From: Sycobia sp. Sy_11
Taxonomy: Eukaryota; Arthropoda; Insecta; Hymenoptera; Epichrysomallidae
NCBI GenBank assembly: GCA_018907035.1
Contig: JACCIC010000095.1
Location: 1,099,501 to 1,163,500 of the forward strand
DNA length: 64,000 bases
Direction of reading: 5' to 3'
Part shown: one piece after another, positions 1 to 36,111 of the stretch
Position numbering within the stretch: position 1 is the first letter of the stretch
How the letters are laid out: each line of letters begins with the position of its first letter
Program-made: the position numbers and the translations under genes
Notes under the pieces: generated by a model
The model's input: the letters and a program-made list of their open reading frames with translations, nothing else
What the model was told of the DNA's origin: nothing
Databases searched by the model: none

Positions 1-315
1 TCTGGATTTCGATGTAATCAGCCAACACGCGACTCTCGAGTCCAGTGCCATTTACGGATATTTTTCACAGATTAAAGTTAACGGCATTAGCGATATAGAT
101 TTATGATAAGTTTTTCATTCAAAAGAACACATTAAACTTTAAGCTTGTATATGTACTTAATAACATAATTAAAAAAGAAATGATAATTTTGCTCGATTTT
201 TGAAAAAGAAGTTTATGACAAATGGCTAAATTTAATTGTTTGAAGCGTGCAAGTTTCAATCGTTCGGACTTGGTGCAAGGAAATGCTTAATAAATTAAAA
301 TTATTAATGTACGAA

Positions 316-323
<8 letters not shown>

Positions 324-368
<45 letters not shown>
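324..368. repeat. (AT)n microsatellite
   Basis: Pure TA alternation after a short GT run. Confidence 0.97.
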
Positions 369-370
<2 letters not shown>

Positions 371-700
371 GAAATTCAAATATGCTCATTCGACTAAAAT
401 TACTATTTCCGGTGGGCGGATGCACGGACGATGGGCCTCGTTCCCATTCGTACTTCCTGCAGGCTTGTAACCCGTTGGGGTGTCCGCATCAGTTGGGGCA
501 TGATTTTTGTGCGCCAATGTCTGCGCATTTCATACCTCGGGAAAGCCGATGAAAAGGTCCAGGTCAAATTTATTTTATTCGATATCCTCGCGAGCTTACG
601 TAGAGCAAAATTACTTGTTACGAGAAATTTGCGAGATTGAGTTATGCGCGATCCGATGGATTCGAGACTGCGGAGTTTATTGCGAGGTGAAAGACAGCGA

Positions 701-701
701 A

Positions 702-743
<42 letters not shown>

Positions 744-761
744 TACTACTATTATTATTAT
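701..761. repeat. (ATT)n trinucleotide array
   Basis: ATT units with three ACT variants in the middle. Confidence 0.97.
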
Positions 762-1495
762 GTGTATATATATGTATATATTATATATAGCTTTATTAAT
801 TAAATTAATTAACGTGAAAGTACAAATTATGCACAAAAAGTATATTAACATATATATCGAAATATGATTTTGGAAAAATATTTATCACGGCTGCGTTTAA
901 TGGGCCAACTGATTTAATTACAAGCGTATAATATAAGTATCGGTAATAAAGATATCGATCGTAATTCATTTAATTGGCAAATATTAAAATAACCCCCGCG
1001 TTTTGTTGGCAAGTCGCGTCGATATGTGATTGACTGTATGATAACTGCGCGTATTTCCGAGCTCGAGCCAAAAATCCCAAAACTTGTAGAAAAACTATCT
1101 CGCTAAATAATCCCATGAATGAAAAAAAAAAAACGATAGAAAGATCCCCCCTCTCTCACTCGGAAAAGCGGAAACAGTGAAAGTCCGTCTGGAGCTTATC
1201 GAATTTATGGGCGAATTTCAGACTTACGCATTTACCCAGATTAATATATATGTATATATAATATAATCAAAGCGAGGCAGAGATCGCCGATCCGATTTTT
1301 AGAGAAACTCGCTCGCGCGTTGCGTACACATCTAAGCACATTATACGCGTACCCGGAAACGAAAAGCGACGGGCCAAGAGAGAGAGAGAGAGAGAGAGAG
1401 ACCGCGAGCGAGCGAGCGAAGAACCCCAGCAAATTTCTCTATTACAATACGAACCCGCGTGAAATATCGGTGAGCCGATCTCCCGTCCTGCACGC

Positions 1496-1499
<4 letters not shown>

Positions 1500-1526
<27 letters not shown>
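1500..1526. repeat. (GT)n microsatellite
   Basis: GT array followed by a CG alternation. Confidence 0.95.
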
Positions 1527-1528
<2 letters not shown>

Positions 1529-1701
1529 CGCGCGCGCGCGCGTGTGTCTGTGTGCCCGCACACGAAAAAGTTTGCCATCAGGATGGTGCAGTGATGTAGA
1601 ATGGGGAGGGGGCGCCCACGTCGACGCAGACTAATTAATCATTGTTTAATTATACGCCTCTTTAAAGACCTTTTTTCTTTCAGACGTCCACGGTAGAGAT
1701 G

Positions 1702-1702
<1 letters not shown>

Positions 1703-1747
<45 letters not shown>

Positions 1748-1770
1748 GCACGCACGCACGCACGCACGCA
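1703..1770. repeat. (TA)n then (CGCA)n compound array
   Basis: TA to 1746, then six CGCA units. Confidence 0.96.
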
Positions 1771-3134
1771 CCTCGTCTTCGGCGCATTGAAATCTCCGCG
1801 AGCGTTTATTATATACATATATACGTATACCCACGTTGGTTGGCCATTTAATCGGTCGATTTATTATACGACGGAACGTGCCGCTTTCGTAGAACATAAA
1901 ATTATCTTTTTTTTGCTGTTTAAAAAATATATAAGCATAAGAGTCATTATTAGAAGTAAGATTTGATGAATTATATTAACTTATAAAAAAAAAAAAAAAC
2001 AATTTTTTTATAAACACAACTAACACATGAAAATTGTTCATAAATTTTTTTTCAATATCTTCATACGGTGCAAATATACGTAGAAATTTTTTATTAAATC
2101 ATAGAAAATGATATATAGTACTGTTACAGTGCTCGGTAATAGTAATTTTCATATTTCTCCATTGTGTAGAAAAGTTTAAGCCGTGCATTATGGTGAAATT
2201 ACTTTTAACACTTTCCATTGTCATGAATTTCCTTGAAATTGATTTCAAATGTATTTCAAATTTGAATGAAATATTTCTCGCGTTTTTTAATATCGTAAAA
2301 TTTTCTGAAATCAGAATTTGACCAAAATTAATAATGCAAATGTTAAATAATTTTTTTTGAAATAATGGACTGTTTTTTAATTGAAAATTCCATTGGAACG
2401 CATTCGTTCGTGTATTCTAAACATTTTTCGAATAGTTTTTCGTAGAAGTTGAGTCGTCGCAGAAAAAATCCCAAGCTTTCTACATAATAAGTGCCAAACA
2501 AGATTTTTTCTGGAAAGCTATTGCTTTTTAAATTATCGAGAACACAGATTATTTCCTTGAAGACTATCATAGATTTTTTCAAAAGGTTTTCTAAATTGTT
2601 TCTTTAAAAAGGTACACTGCAAAAAAATGTCTGTTATCAAGTAAATATTTTCGACAGTGTCAAGTCGTCCGGACATTTATTAAAATAATGGTCCATTCGA
2701 AAAGTACGTTTTTGCAAAGACCCCGACCTCCATCCTAACTATTCAACTCATTAATGTCGGAGAAATTTCAATTTTGAATGATAATAACAACCGGCACGAC
2801 GGAAAAACACGCGCTCGTGATTTATTTTCTTCCCGCACACGGAGACGAGCGCCGAAAAAGAAAAAAAAAACTGTTATCTTCTTTGTTCTATCATAGCCAC
2901 TTCGGAAATTCGTCGTTACAATATCGCGAGGCTCCTTTTCACACGCGGACGCATTATAATTTATGGTTCGTGTATATTATAAACGCCTTATAAAAAAAAA
3001 GCCACCTTTAAGCTCGGCGACTCGCAGTTTTCTGCCATTCAAAGTTGCCCACTCCGAGCGCGCATAAGTTAGAAGGCGTACAGCAACTGATTAACGCCAG
3101 GAGTATATGAGCAGACCGCGCGTGTTTTGACGCC

Positions 3135-3172
3135 TGTGTGTGTGTGTGTGTGTCTGTGTGTGTCTGTGTGTG

Positions 3173-3232
<60 letters not shown>
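3135..3232. repeat. (GT)n and (TA)n compound array
   Basis: GT with CT interruptions to 3172, then pure TA from 3176. Confidence 0.97.
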
Positions 3233-3234
<2 letters not shown>

Positions 3235-3591
3235 GGGATCCCCACGTTTGTTGAACTAGAACGAAACGAGGTTTACCTCGTTTTCCGCACGCTTTTAGCA
3301 TTCGCGCGCCGCTCTCTTGCGAGTTCGAGGAATAAAAGCGAAAAACTTCCCCTCGCCCCCTCCCCCTCTCTGCTCTCTTCTCCGCAGAAACAGCGCGGCG
3401 CGTGTAGAAAAGGTGTTTTTGAAAACGCATCCTAGGCCTTCTACAAATCCTCGGCATGTAAATAACGAGGTAGAACGTGGTGGGCGGTGTGGGGAGCGGG
3501 GGTAGGGGGGGCTGAGATGCTTTAACTGTCTCGAGTTATGCGGAACCGACGATTTATAGAACTCCTTCAACCTCGATTTTCGACGCTCGAG

Positions 3592-3613
3592 CCCCCCCCC
3601 CCCGGGGGGGGGG
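3592..3613. repeat. Inverted homopolymer C12/G10
   Basis: Twelve C directly followed by ten G, a perfect homopolymer palindrome. Confidence 0.95.
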
Positions 3614-4591
3614 TTGGCTGCGCGAGCGCGCCATATTGCCTCCTAAGTACGCTCTATATGCTTTTTCAATCGTTTTCCATTCCCGACGCGTCACACCTGT
3701 TACGCATTGCTTGATCCCTGTCTAATTGGAATAAAATCTCGTAATTCAGACCCCCTCCCCCTCACTCCTGTGTCCTCAGCCCTTTCACCACGAACGAAGT
3801 ACAACGAGAGTTTATTTTATTGTTTTTGATAAAGATTACAATGTACCATAGTAGTTGCGCGTCTTGCTCTGAATAATAGCTTCGGTATTTCCGTCGAGTA
3901 ATTGCGCGCATTGAATGCCGCAATGTCATATATGAATTACGCTATATGGTATGATATATTTTTTATATTTTCCCCGGCAAACCCCTTCCATACGTTTCCG
4001 GGCCGAAGTATGTAATTTCAATGACGATTATTTCACGCAAAGGCAGCGATTTTAAAAATATTCTCCATTGCCAACTGATTTTGTGAAACTGTTTAGAAAT
4101 ATTCGCCAACTGTATTATATCGAAATAAAATGGTAGACGTACAGGTGCGTGATATATTAAATTAACAAGTTATATCAACATCATTGTACAATGTAAATAA
4201 ATACGAGGCAATTTAAATTTACGTATTAGCACTTGATAAAAAGATACAAAGATCCTTCGATATTGGCATTATCGTAATAAACCTTAATCAACCATCAGCA
4301 ACGTCGAAGCCACGTGATATCGATTTCAAATCAGGGCTTTTTTGTTTTATGCGGCGCAAAAAATTAATTGAACACTGAAACGACGAAATATGAAAGATCT
4401 GTGCGTAAGATGGATGATTTCATTACAATTATTATTTCATTAACTTCATTGTTTGGTAATTAAGTAAACTAAAAAAAGTCCAATTTTTTATATCATACCG
4501 ATAAACGTTTTCTTTTAATAATCTTTATTACATATAACACGATCTGAACTCCGTTAATCATGCTCATCAAATGTACTCACAACAGCGGCGG

Positions 4592-4592
<1 letters not shown>

Positions 4593-4651
<59 letters not shown>
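4593..4651. repeat. (AT)n microsatellite
   Basis: Pure array. Confidence 0.97.
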
Positions 4652-4654
<3 letters not shown>

Positions 4655-6045
4655 GAGTCTGGTGCGCACGACCTTGACGGTAAAAAATCGCAGACAGACG
4701 ATTGCGCGGGAAGCGAATCTTCGAACAGGGACGGCAAGGTGGGAGTGGGGTTCGAGGGTGCTTAATTGAAGTCGCGCACGAACTTCCTCTTTCACGCCTC
4801 GCTTAATTTAATCGCGAGAGTTCGTCTTATATATATATAGCCGAGGTAAAGAGCGCATGAGCGCTATTTGGGAAAGTGGGGAACGAAGCCAGGAGGTGAT
4901 TTCGACGAGCGAGCAGGCGAGAGTTTTCGGATGCGATTGAACTCGACTCTCTGTGGCACGTTAATATCTATAATATATTCACGTGCTCTGGATGAATAAG
5001 ACAACAATATTGGAGGAATATATATATATATAAAGGAAGGTTAGTTCATGATCCATTCTATTGACACAGAAAAATGGGAAGAAATGATTGTCAAGCTTGT
5101 AAATTTTTGCTTCTTCTTTGGTTAATTTTATTCAACCTCCCGCTATTACTTATGCTCCGAAATACTGGACCTAATCAGGCTTGAAAATGTATGTAAACGT
5201 ATGTAAATGCTTGTAAATGAAAAATTCGAAAGAAACTGATGGGACAAATTTTTGCGAATTGCACATACTTACCGTAATTATTCGTTTTTTAGATTGAAAA
5301 AAAAATCATCAAATACCAATATCAATCATCAAATATCAATGTAAGATCTGGATAATTTAGAAATATTAGGGAATTCCGTTTTACCCTAAAGAATCTTGGA
5401 TATATCAGTGAATCCTTGTGGAATTCGCCTGTTTTCTTATATTTCTTTCCTTATGCATTTATTTATAGTTATTATTATTATTATTTTTTTTTTTAGAAAA
5501 ATGAAATTCATAAAAGCAATAATTATGTAGATAAGTATAAGCTATAGCAAGACAAACTCATTGATGTCGTACATTCGCAACATTAGAGGCATTCTTGCAT
5601 TGCTGATATTTGAAAGATTAGGTTTAGAACAAAGAAAAATGATAACTTTAAAATAATAAAGTTTTCGTATTTGAAGCTTCTTAATTTACCGGTTCAAATC
5701 GTCCAAACCTCTGGAAAACCTCAAATATTAGGGAAAATTTTTAAGATATTTGGACATCTCGTAAATGAAATCTCAAATGAAATCGATTGATTTTCACGTT
5801 CCTTGTAGGAAAATTTTCCAGAAAAAAACTATGAATAAAAACTATGAATTTATTTCTTAATTCTCTCTATAAAGATCAAACTATGTTTGCGCTAAATTGA
5901 CTTGAAATAAGGTACATAATTGTTTTTGATCGACTTCATTTTTGCCAATTGACTGGCAGTTCATAAAAGAAATCAATGAATCAGTTAACATAAATCAAAT
6001 CAAGAAATATAAATAGATATTTCTCAATTCAATCGACAGTTTGCA

Positions 6046-6169
<124 letters not shown>

Positions 6170-6666
6170 ACGTATGTATAACTTCAAATGAATGTTTCAA
6201 CAAAATTATCTGTCGCAATGTTTCAAGTAGTAGAAGAATAAGAAGACATTATTGGGGTTTTTTCCTCGTTCCGAGACCGCATCGCACGTCCTCAGCTCGG
6301 CCCTCGACTGGTCGTTCGCGCAACTCGCAAAACCTTTCCCAATCGCCATCTAGCGGTGTACTTAATATATATATATGTATAGAGATATACAGATCGAAGT
6401 TTCAAAATTTCGTACATAGTGTATATAAGCACACGCTAGTTGGTACGGTCGTAACTATTATATTTCGCAATTCTCCGAAGAGGCTAATAAGAGAGCGATG
6501 GAGAAATTCTACAGCAGGGAGCGTTATTATATATATATATATATATATAGGATGAAGAGGACATGTGGCAGTGTCACGACACACATCTTCTCTAGGCAAC
6601 GTTTTCTCGTGTGACATTGCGCTCGAGCTCTCCTCGGAACCAGGACGGAGCGTCTGATGCTCGATT

Positions 6667-6669
<3 letters not shown>

Positions 6670-6723
<54 letters not shown>
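6670..6723. repeat. (AT)n microsatellite
   Basis: Pure array. Confidence 0.97.
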
Positions 6724-6726
<3 letters not shown>

Positions 6727-8033
6727 GCTTTAGAAATCAACCGGGGAGCGCGTGGAGCGCATCGACGAGCGCCTATGTAGGTGCACGTATATATATATGT
6801 GCATCGGGTCGTCGCGCTTTTGAAAGCAGAGGTGGCTCACGCTCCGTGGCACGCGCTCGCGGATCTCGCGGAGTGCGATTTGCGATTCCAGAATGTCACG
6901 CTGCCTCGACTGACTGATGAACAGAGGAAAGTGAAGGAGAGACGGTGTCTGCATCTTTGCGGGGGGGGGGCTGTTCATAAACAATACGCAGCCTGATTTT
7001 GACCGATACTCGAAGCCAACTCGCAAATCATAGATCTGCTACGGTATATCATCCATTTAGCTTGTTATCTTCGTTTCTTTATTTTTTTTTTTTTTTTTTT
7101 TGATTTGTACTTGAGCTTGCATGTAGAACGACGTAGAGATGAGTGATATTTTATATACGATATCCATGTTACACATCGATACGTATCTCGTAATAAGGCA
7201 CCGATGCGACTAAAATATCGTCCTTAAAAATATGCTTAAGTTTTCTACAAGAAGATTTTTGTTTAATTTAGCGCAGAGATTATTTCATATGTTTAGGTAA
7301 ATAGTAAAATAGTATAAAGAAGGCATAACACGAGTTTATCCGTTGGTCATGTCGTTTATCATTATACCGTATAAACTTAATTATAAATACCAAAGCCTAA
7401 TTAGTAAAGTCGATAAAAATAAAAGTTGGCGAAAATTTTCTGGAGTTTATTTATTTAGTTTTTTGTTTTTCCGTCGAAAAGAGCGAAATATGCGAGCACA
7501 TGCGTACTTTAACACTGGCTTGCGAGTTACAGCGTGAGCGTTACTCATTGACCATTGCTTGCGGGCGCGACGTTGGCCACTCCCTTGACTTCGTCGTGGA
7601 TAGTTTCATCGGTACTTTAACATTTTCATATAATTTTTTAATTTAAATCATACACTTCTTTTCAAGTATCCGAAATATAAATACGAGTACAATATATAAA
7701 ATTTTATTTAATGTACGGAACATTTAAACGAACGTCCTCTTTTGATAAGAAATAAAGAGAAATCTCTTAACATCTTTTTATCTTTTTTTTTCTTTTAACA
7801 ATTCCGTGCGAAAATTATTTACTTACATACAATGGAAAAATAAAAATAATATTTTTTTTTCACCAATAAATTAAACTCAATTACAAATGTATTATACAGT
7901 TTCCGTTGTTGGAACTTTTCCATTACATAAGGTCGCGCTCTACTCAAATACTATATGCAGTTCCAGCTATATATAATCAAAATTTTATCAACAATAAAAC
8001 GAATAAAGTTATAGTGTGTGTGTGTGTGTGTGT

Positions 8034-8094
8034 GCTCGCGTGCACACACATTTTATTTTTGACTTATTCTTCAACACGGAATTAAAAAGAGAAA
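8034..8094 (+). repeat. Dispersed repeat copy 1
   Basis: Shares TTTTATTTTTGACTT and ATTCTTCAACAC with a matching copy near 19448-19510, same orientation, about 85% alike by eye. Confidence 0.7.
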
Positions 8095-8109
8095 TAAAGA
8101 TGTTTATTT

Positions 8110-8560
8110 ATATAGTTGGTCTGGAGGTGGTTGGGCGGTAACGTGCATGCTGCCTGCTCAGTATATATATATTACATCCAAGCTCTCGCGCGCTGGCAAT
8201 CGCCGCGCCGCTGCGCGAGTTTCTTTGTTCCGAGCCGGCGAACGGAACTCAAAAATTGGGCCAAGAGCGCGCGCGCGCATCGGCGGCACCGGAGAATCGC
8301 TCCGTCTCTGTCTTTCATTCGCTCTTTCAGCGTGCGGAACGAGCCGCGGGCGTATTTAGACGAAGGGGAGTATCGGTTGTCTATTTACGCTGGACACCTC
8401 GTGTTTGTGAGAAATTGGAAAAAAAAATCTCGAGATATTTGCATTTTAACTCGTTCTGGCCATTCGGTGAAGGTTAGAGAAGACAGCGACCGTTGCTTGT
8501 TGACCACCATGTCATTATGGGGACAATAGGACTTTTCTTCCTTTTTTGTAATGGAAAATA
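8110..8560. other. GC-rich block, possible promoter or non-coding first exon
   Basis: A TATA-like stretch (8162-8173) is followed by CpG-rich sequence to about 8350 and then mixed sequence with several overlapping plus-strand frames (longest 8116-8529). No protein-like frame stands out. It might be an alternative upstream start of gene A; this is inference. Confidence 0.2.
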
Positions 8561-9068
8561 CTGTTTCTTTGGTAAGAGGACTCGGACGTGACCTCGACCA
8601 ACGGAAAAATGGCGAACGTCGACGTGAATGGCGAACGATATATTCGTCAGGTGGCGAAGTGATGGTGTATTTTCGCTATTAAGTCATCCGGGGGCGAATA
8701 TATTATACGACTTCAGGAAGTTCGTATCACACTAAGATTTCTTGTCGTTCGCAAATTTTTATGCCCCCCCCCCCTCCCAGTAAATCTACGTTGTCGGTCG
8801 AGACTGACTGTAGAGCATCGACTCGATCGACGATGAGTGCGCGCGCGCGTGTACAGCGCGTCTGACGAAACGGATGGTAAATGACGGCTGTTGAAACGGA
8901 AGAATATAATAATTATGTACACCTTATATGCTTATTGCTCGGTCGTCCCATTATTTCATTGCCTCGCGCGTTGCACGGAGAAACTGTACGCGCGGCGAGT
9001 GCAGCGCCATTATCCGTTTTTTTGCTGTTGTTGCGTCTTCATAGTGTATGTATGTATGCATGTATGTA

Positions 9069-9074
<6 letters not shown>

Positions 9075-9129
<55 letters not shown>
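9075..9129. repeat. (AT)n microsatellite
   Basis: Pure array preceded by TATG units. Confidence 0.97.
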
Positions 9130-9132
<3 letters not shown>

Positions 9133-10797
9133 CATTTAATAACACAGAGTTATTTGTATAATGTATACATTTCAGTATATAAAAAAAAGTGTAAGTGAGC
9201 ATAAACTTCGAAAATTAAAGAAGTCCGCACTTGCAGTAAAATAAGACGTTTACTTGATATTTATGGCATCTGTTTAATTCGAAAACAATAATATATGAAA
9301 AATACACAGCTGGAGATTAATCACGGTTTTAGTTGGAACGTGCCTGATTAATAAATATAGATATACATACATACATACATACACACACTTTTCTATAACC
9401 TACTTTTCTATTAATCAGATACGTTCATATGCATACATACAGCCTTCGAGCTAAAGTGTACATCTATACATACACGCGATCCTCTGTAGCCAAAAAATAA
9501 ATATAAAACATTAATCAATATGCACATGTTTTTGCTGATTCATTAATGAATTGAACTTCCGTGCGTATCAACGAATGATTGGTCCTCTTCCACTTGTATA
9601 TAGAGGCTCAACGATACAAATTTACTTGCCAAATGAATACTGTATTATTCGCATAGTTATTACAGTACTCGGATCGTATTATCATATAATACGATATATA
9701 TATATATATGCAAATAGACATGTATGAGAATTTCGCACCGCATTCATTATGCCAAGGAATTATTAAGAAGAAATATTTTTCCTTCCATCTATCGACCAAA
9801 GAGTTATATGCGATATGGTGAAATTTCTAAAAGTCGGTAAAAGCGCGCCCGAACTATATTATAAATAATTATGTGACGTAAGGTTCATATAAACTAACTA
9901 ATTTAATCGCATAGAAAAGAACGATAGTAGGCGCGATCACGTTTAGAAAATTGAAAGTTTTAGGTTTTTTTTTTTTTACAAAATTCGTAAATCACGATGA
10001 ACTGTTATATATCAGGAAAGTAAAAGTGGACAATTTATATATCGTTGGAGCTTTATTATCAATTTGAAAATTTACTCGTGAGTGCTACCGCATCGAGTAT
10101 ATCGATATATTGGCATTTTGATATATTCTAGGCTTCCACTATAATTTGTTCATCAATTTCACCCTTAATTATATATATTATATATATAAGATGAACGTTA
10201 ATTTTTTTACTTGAATGTAGTTGTAAGTGCGATATTTCATTTATATCCCTGTAAAAATGATCGCCTTATCGATATTAAATTGTATACGCCATGATTAGCC
10301 GATGGACATTTAGTTATTTATTTCAACAGCTAAATTTCTGCGACAGTCCGCAACGAAGTAGGAACGGTTCGCTTTAATTGCCGAAAGAAGAGGTTTTTTT
10401 CTTCGTTTAGTTTTTAGCTCAACTTGTAAAAAAAATTTAACGGATCGTTGAAACGGCGCGATCGAAAGTGCTATAAGTAGAGAACGAAAAAAAAAGAATA
10501 AAGAAGAAAAAACGAACGAAGAAACGAGAGATCGAAATTCCTCGACCGAGTCATATATATATATATATAGTCAAGCGCGAAAGTTCAAGCGCGAGAATTT
10601 TTACGTTATTTTCTGAGCAGTTTTCAAATAACATTTGACATACGGGGCCGCTGGAAATGTAAAAACGACGATGGCCGAGCGAAAAACGCAATCGGCGAGC
10701 TAATACATGATGGCGGCGGGGGGTGCAAGTGAAAGAGCGAGTGAGAGAAAAAAACTCAAGAGGGAGACACAAAGCGAACGCATGCGCACGCACGATA

Positions 10798-10799
<2 letters not shown>

Positions 10800-10852
<53 letters not shown>
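10800..10852. repeat. (AT)n microsatellite
   Basis: Pure array. Confidence 0.97.
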
Positions 10853-10854
<2 letters not shown>

Positions 10855-10986
10855 GGAATGAGCGAGAGAGAGAGGGGGGGACGAATCGAATAAAAAGGAT
10901 GCGCGGCGCGGTGTGGGACGCGAACGACGCAAGTTCAGGCTGAGCAGCCATGCGTGAATCCACCATCAAGTGAGTCCATTCGGCTC

Positions 10987-10990
<4 letters not shown>

Positions 10991-11039
<49 letters not shown>
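10991..11039. repeat. (AT)n microsatellite
   Basis: Pure array. Confidence 0.97.
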
Positions 11040-11040
<1 letters not shown>

Positions 11041-11218
11041 CCATGGGCATATATAGCTCTCCAATGTACGTGTAGTCACACATGCAAATCAAGTGGATGC
11101 TTTTATAGCGCTGGGCGAACGCGAGTGCGTCTGTGTGTGGATACGGAGAAAATTTCTGTGACTCCCGTAAATTATTTATGTGTAGGCGCCTATCTGCGGT
11201 TACGTCTAGTATGCCTTA

Positions 11219-11338
<120 letters not shown>

Positions 11339-11389
11339 CGTTTCACGCTGAAATCCTTTAATTAAATTATTGAGCAACGCGCGTACTCG

Positions 11390-12310
11390 CGCCCGCGCAC
11401 CGCAGAGATTTTATTTTGTATTTCATTCGCGGTTGTCTGCCCGGCCGTGCGCACCCCGACGGTAGAAATCTAGAAATCGAGCGAGCCGGCTGTATTTTTA
11501 GACCGATAACTGGCCGGTTCGACGCCCCCCAAATTGCCCCGAGAATTATTGGCCATTGATCTCGGGCGGCACGTGATTTCGGCCTAAATCGAGCCTTATC
11601 TTTTTCAAGGCGTGTTTATGGGGCGATCGAGAAGGCCTCGCCGGTAAAAGGGCCGGTGTCAGGGGACCGCTTGGCCATTAAAAAAACAATTCGACAAAAA
11701 TAGAGGACCGACCAAAGTGGAACCGTAAGGCTTGCGTAAAAAAGTCCTTTAATTGCCCTCTAATTGTTGTTTAATCTCGAGCTTCGGCCATTGTCGCAGA
11801 GAACGATTTTAACATTTTTCGTCTAATGATTTTCTGAGCATTAAATTTGGGCCAAGAATTTTATTTCGGAATTTTCAGAAATACTTGGGATATCCGGAGT
11901 TTCTATTCAGGACGCATTGTATAATACAGGTTCTTTTCCAAGATTAATCCAGACTTCGTATTTCTTCCTTCAATTACAAATGAGCCAAAGTTATGTTTCA
12001 AACAGCCGCGGGCCATATCGGGACTGTCGTGGATGAATCAACGGCACGTATGAATTTTATACGTACGTGCATGTATGATAACGAAGAGGGGTAGGCAGAG
12101 GAAACCAAACGCGTCCGAGCATTTACGTCGAATATTCTTTTTTGTCCCTGCCCGGAAACTCGCTCACTTATAACCCTGCTGCTCGACTCGTCGGAGCAAA
12201 AATTCTGTCCAAGTTCTCTGTCTCTCTCTCTCCGCTCTCCCTCCTCTCGCCATCTCGCAGGAAGCGGGCCGTGAATCGCCGTGAATCGACCGTGAATAAA
12301 AAGGGTGCCG
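11390..12310. promoter_or_regulatory. Repeat-poor candidate cis-regulatory block
   Basis: Moderate GC, nearly free of microsatellites, no coding frame. Five GCCAT cores in one orientation (11552, 11674, 11787, 12012, 12249) and a CTCTC run (12222-12234). Such motifs are bound by Pho/YY1 and GAGA factor in insects. Location about 2-3 kb upstream of gene A's probable first exon suits a regulatory element. Confidence 0.3.
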
Positions 12311-12549
12311 GATAATGCTCTCTATCTCCGTCCCTCTAATATCCCTGTGCCCGCCTCGTTTTTTAACTTTTTTTTTTTTATTTTTTCCACGAGGATACGC
12401 CGCTGTTATATTTAAAGTGTTCGAAGGAGAGCACCTGCCGCCAGATTCGCTTTCTTCCTTGTTTCAAGACTGCCCCTCGCTCGCACACGTGCCTTACATA
12501 TGTCATAGAACCATGGGCCGGGGAAGCCATTTGAAAAGTGAAAATAGAT

Positions 12550-13770
12550 AAAAGAAATCTTCAAAAATAGATGGTTTATATGTTGGTAGCAATTTTTTGT
12601 TGATTTTTTAAAATAATTGTCCTTTTTATCTAAATTCTGAACTGTCAACTATTTATTTTACGCTATTAAGGTAACGTATTGCGAGGTGTGCAATGAAAAA
12701 AAAGAATATATTAGTGATTGAATCAAACAATGTAAGATTATTTCCCTTTCATTATAAACTAACAGTGTCGGCTACAGTTTTTTCTTATTTATTATTTCGT
12801 TTAATGTTTTGTTTTAACATTTGTACATATTATTAAAAAAATTTAACAATTTCTTTTTTATTTTAATATACGTGTTTATACGTATTATTTTGATTTCTTC
12901 TCTTACATTCCTGAATTCACTTTGAACAAATTAAATTTATCAGTTTTATCGGGACATAAAAAAAAATCATTATATAAAACTTTTTATATCATTTTTATGA
13001 CTTCTCTGGCGTTGAAATTCGCATAAAAAATAGTTATAACGCAACAGTAGCAAGAAATACGCATCATTGACTTCCGTATATAATTATCTCCAGTTTGTGC
13101 GTAAAATTATTGTATTATCAAAAAAAACAAAAAACAAAAAAAAGACACGATTGCGCAATTTTTAGTAGGACTTGATTATATGTCTATCAGATTTCTGTAG
13201 AAAAAGTCATAGCTTGTAATCCGTTAATTTTGTTCAAATTTTGGCAATTTTGTAATTTATATCAAATTAGTCAGTTTTCTTGGATACTGCGGTAAATTAA
13301 AATTGCTGGTAAATTATATTATTGCCGTGAAATGGGGCCTAAATGTAATTATTTTGAGTAGTTTAAAAATTCTTTTATACAGTTGAGACAATTTTGACAA
13401 TTATATAAAACTTCACCAAAATTATTTTCTCATGTACAAAAATTCTACGATTTTACAGATTTTCATGACATTACTTAAAATTTTTTCTTGTTTTTATTTG
13501 GTTTTTTTTTTTTTTTAAATCAATTGTATGTTTATTTATCTTTCTATTTGTAATTTTCGAATTAAATTCGAAGTACACATTGAACTTTTCTTGTAAATCA
13601 AGTAAAAAACCGAAACAATTGAACGTTATTACTTAGAATAAAATGCTTTTACTTGCGAATCCAAATAATATTATTTTTGACGATTACACTCAATAGTCAT
13701 AAATATTCTTCTTTTACCAAGCCACCTTATAAGTCCCTCAAATTATCTGAAACGACGAGAATCCGATTTC
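12550..13770. other. AT-rich non-coding stretch
   Basis: Very AT-rich with A and T runs and no long arrays. I see no gene, RNA or clear repeat. Confidence 0.6.
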
Positions 13771-14306
13771 GCGATACCCTTGCACGACTGCGTCATTCTC
13801 CCGCTTTGCTGTGCTCCGTTGAAGTGCTCCCATTTTATTTATCCCGATCATTCCACACGCCCAGGATGCGTGGAAACGCGCCGCGTAAGAAAAAACGCGC
13901 GCGCGCGCGCGCGCACCTACGTTACAATTACGTTACCAAATTTCGTGCATCGCTTGCGCAACGCGGCGCATCATCGTGATCCCACCTCCTGTCTCTTTCG
14001 ACACTTGGTACTCGTCGTGCTCGGGTCGTCTGCGCGCGATGGCTGGGCACCGCGGCCACGTCTTTGCCGCTCCACCTTTGGCGCTCGCCGCTCTACCTCC
14101 CCCTCTCTCTCTCTCTCCTTCTCTCGCATGTCTGTGTGCATATTAGGCTTTAAGTATCGCACGTACGGGCCGCATCTACGGGGTCTTTTGCAACACTTTG
14201 CGAGGCGCTTCCTCCTCCCCTCCGTGCTGGAGGCGTCTTTTTTTCCCGCTGCATTGTATGGTAATCTCGGCCGACGATACAGTACCACCCTTCAAGTGGG
14301 CTCTGG

Positions 14307-14344
<38 letters not shown>

Positions 14345-14383
14345 CGACGATGCTCGACTGCTTTGCGCGACTGCATCACGAGC
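13770..14383 (+). promoter_or_regulatory. GC-rich 5' flank / presumed promoter and leader of gene A
   Basis: An abrupt switch from AT-rich DNA to CpG-rich sequence just before the probable first coding exon. It contains an alternating GCGC run near 13898, a short CT array (14102-14116) and a longer one at 14311-14338. CT/GA arrays next to promoters are typical GAGA-factor sites in insects (established for Drosophila). No clear TATA box or initiator could be fixed, so no start site is claimed. Open frames on both strands here come from the repeats. Confidence 0.35.

Positions 14384-36111
<21,728 letters not shown>

Noticed and set aside
2343..2582. 79-codon minus-strand frame
   Set aside because: Lys/Phe/Leu/Glu-rich, but its length is within chance and no supporting signals were seen.
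10950..10969. Tiny ATG-led segment before a good donor (AA|GTGAGT)
   Set aside because: Seven codons are too few to support an exon, and the phase does not fit the exon 1 model.
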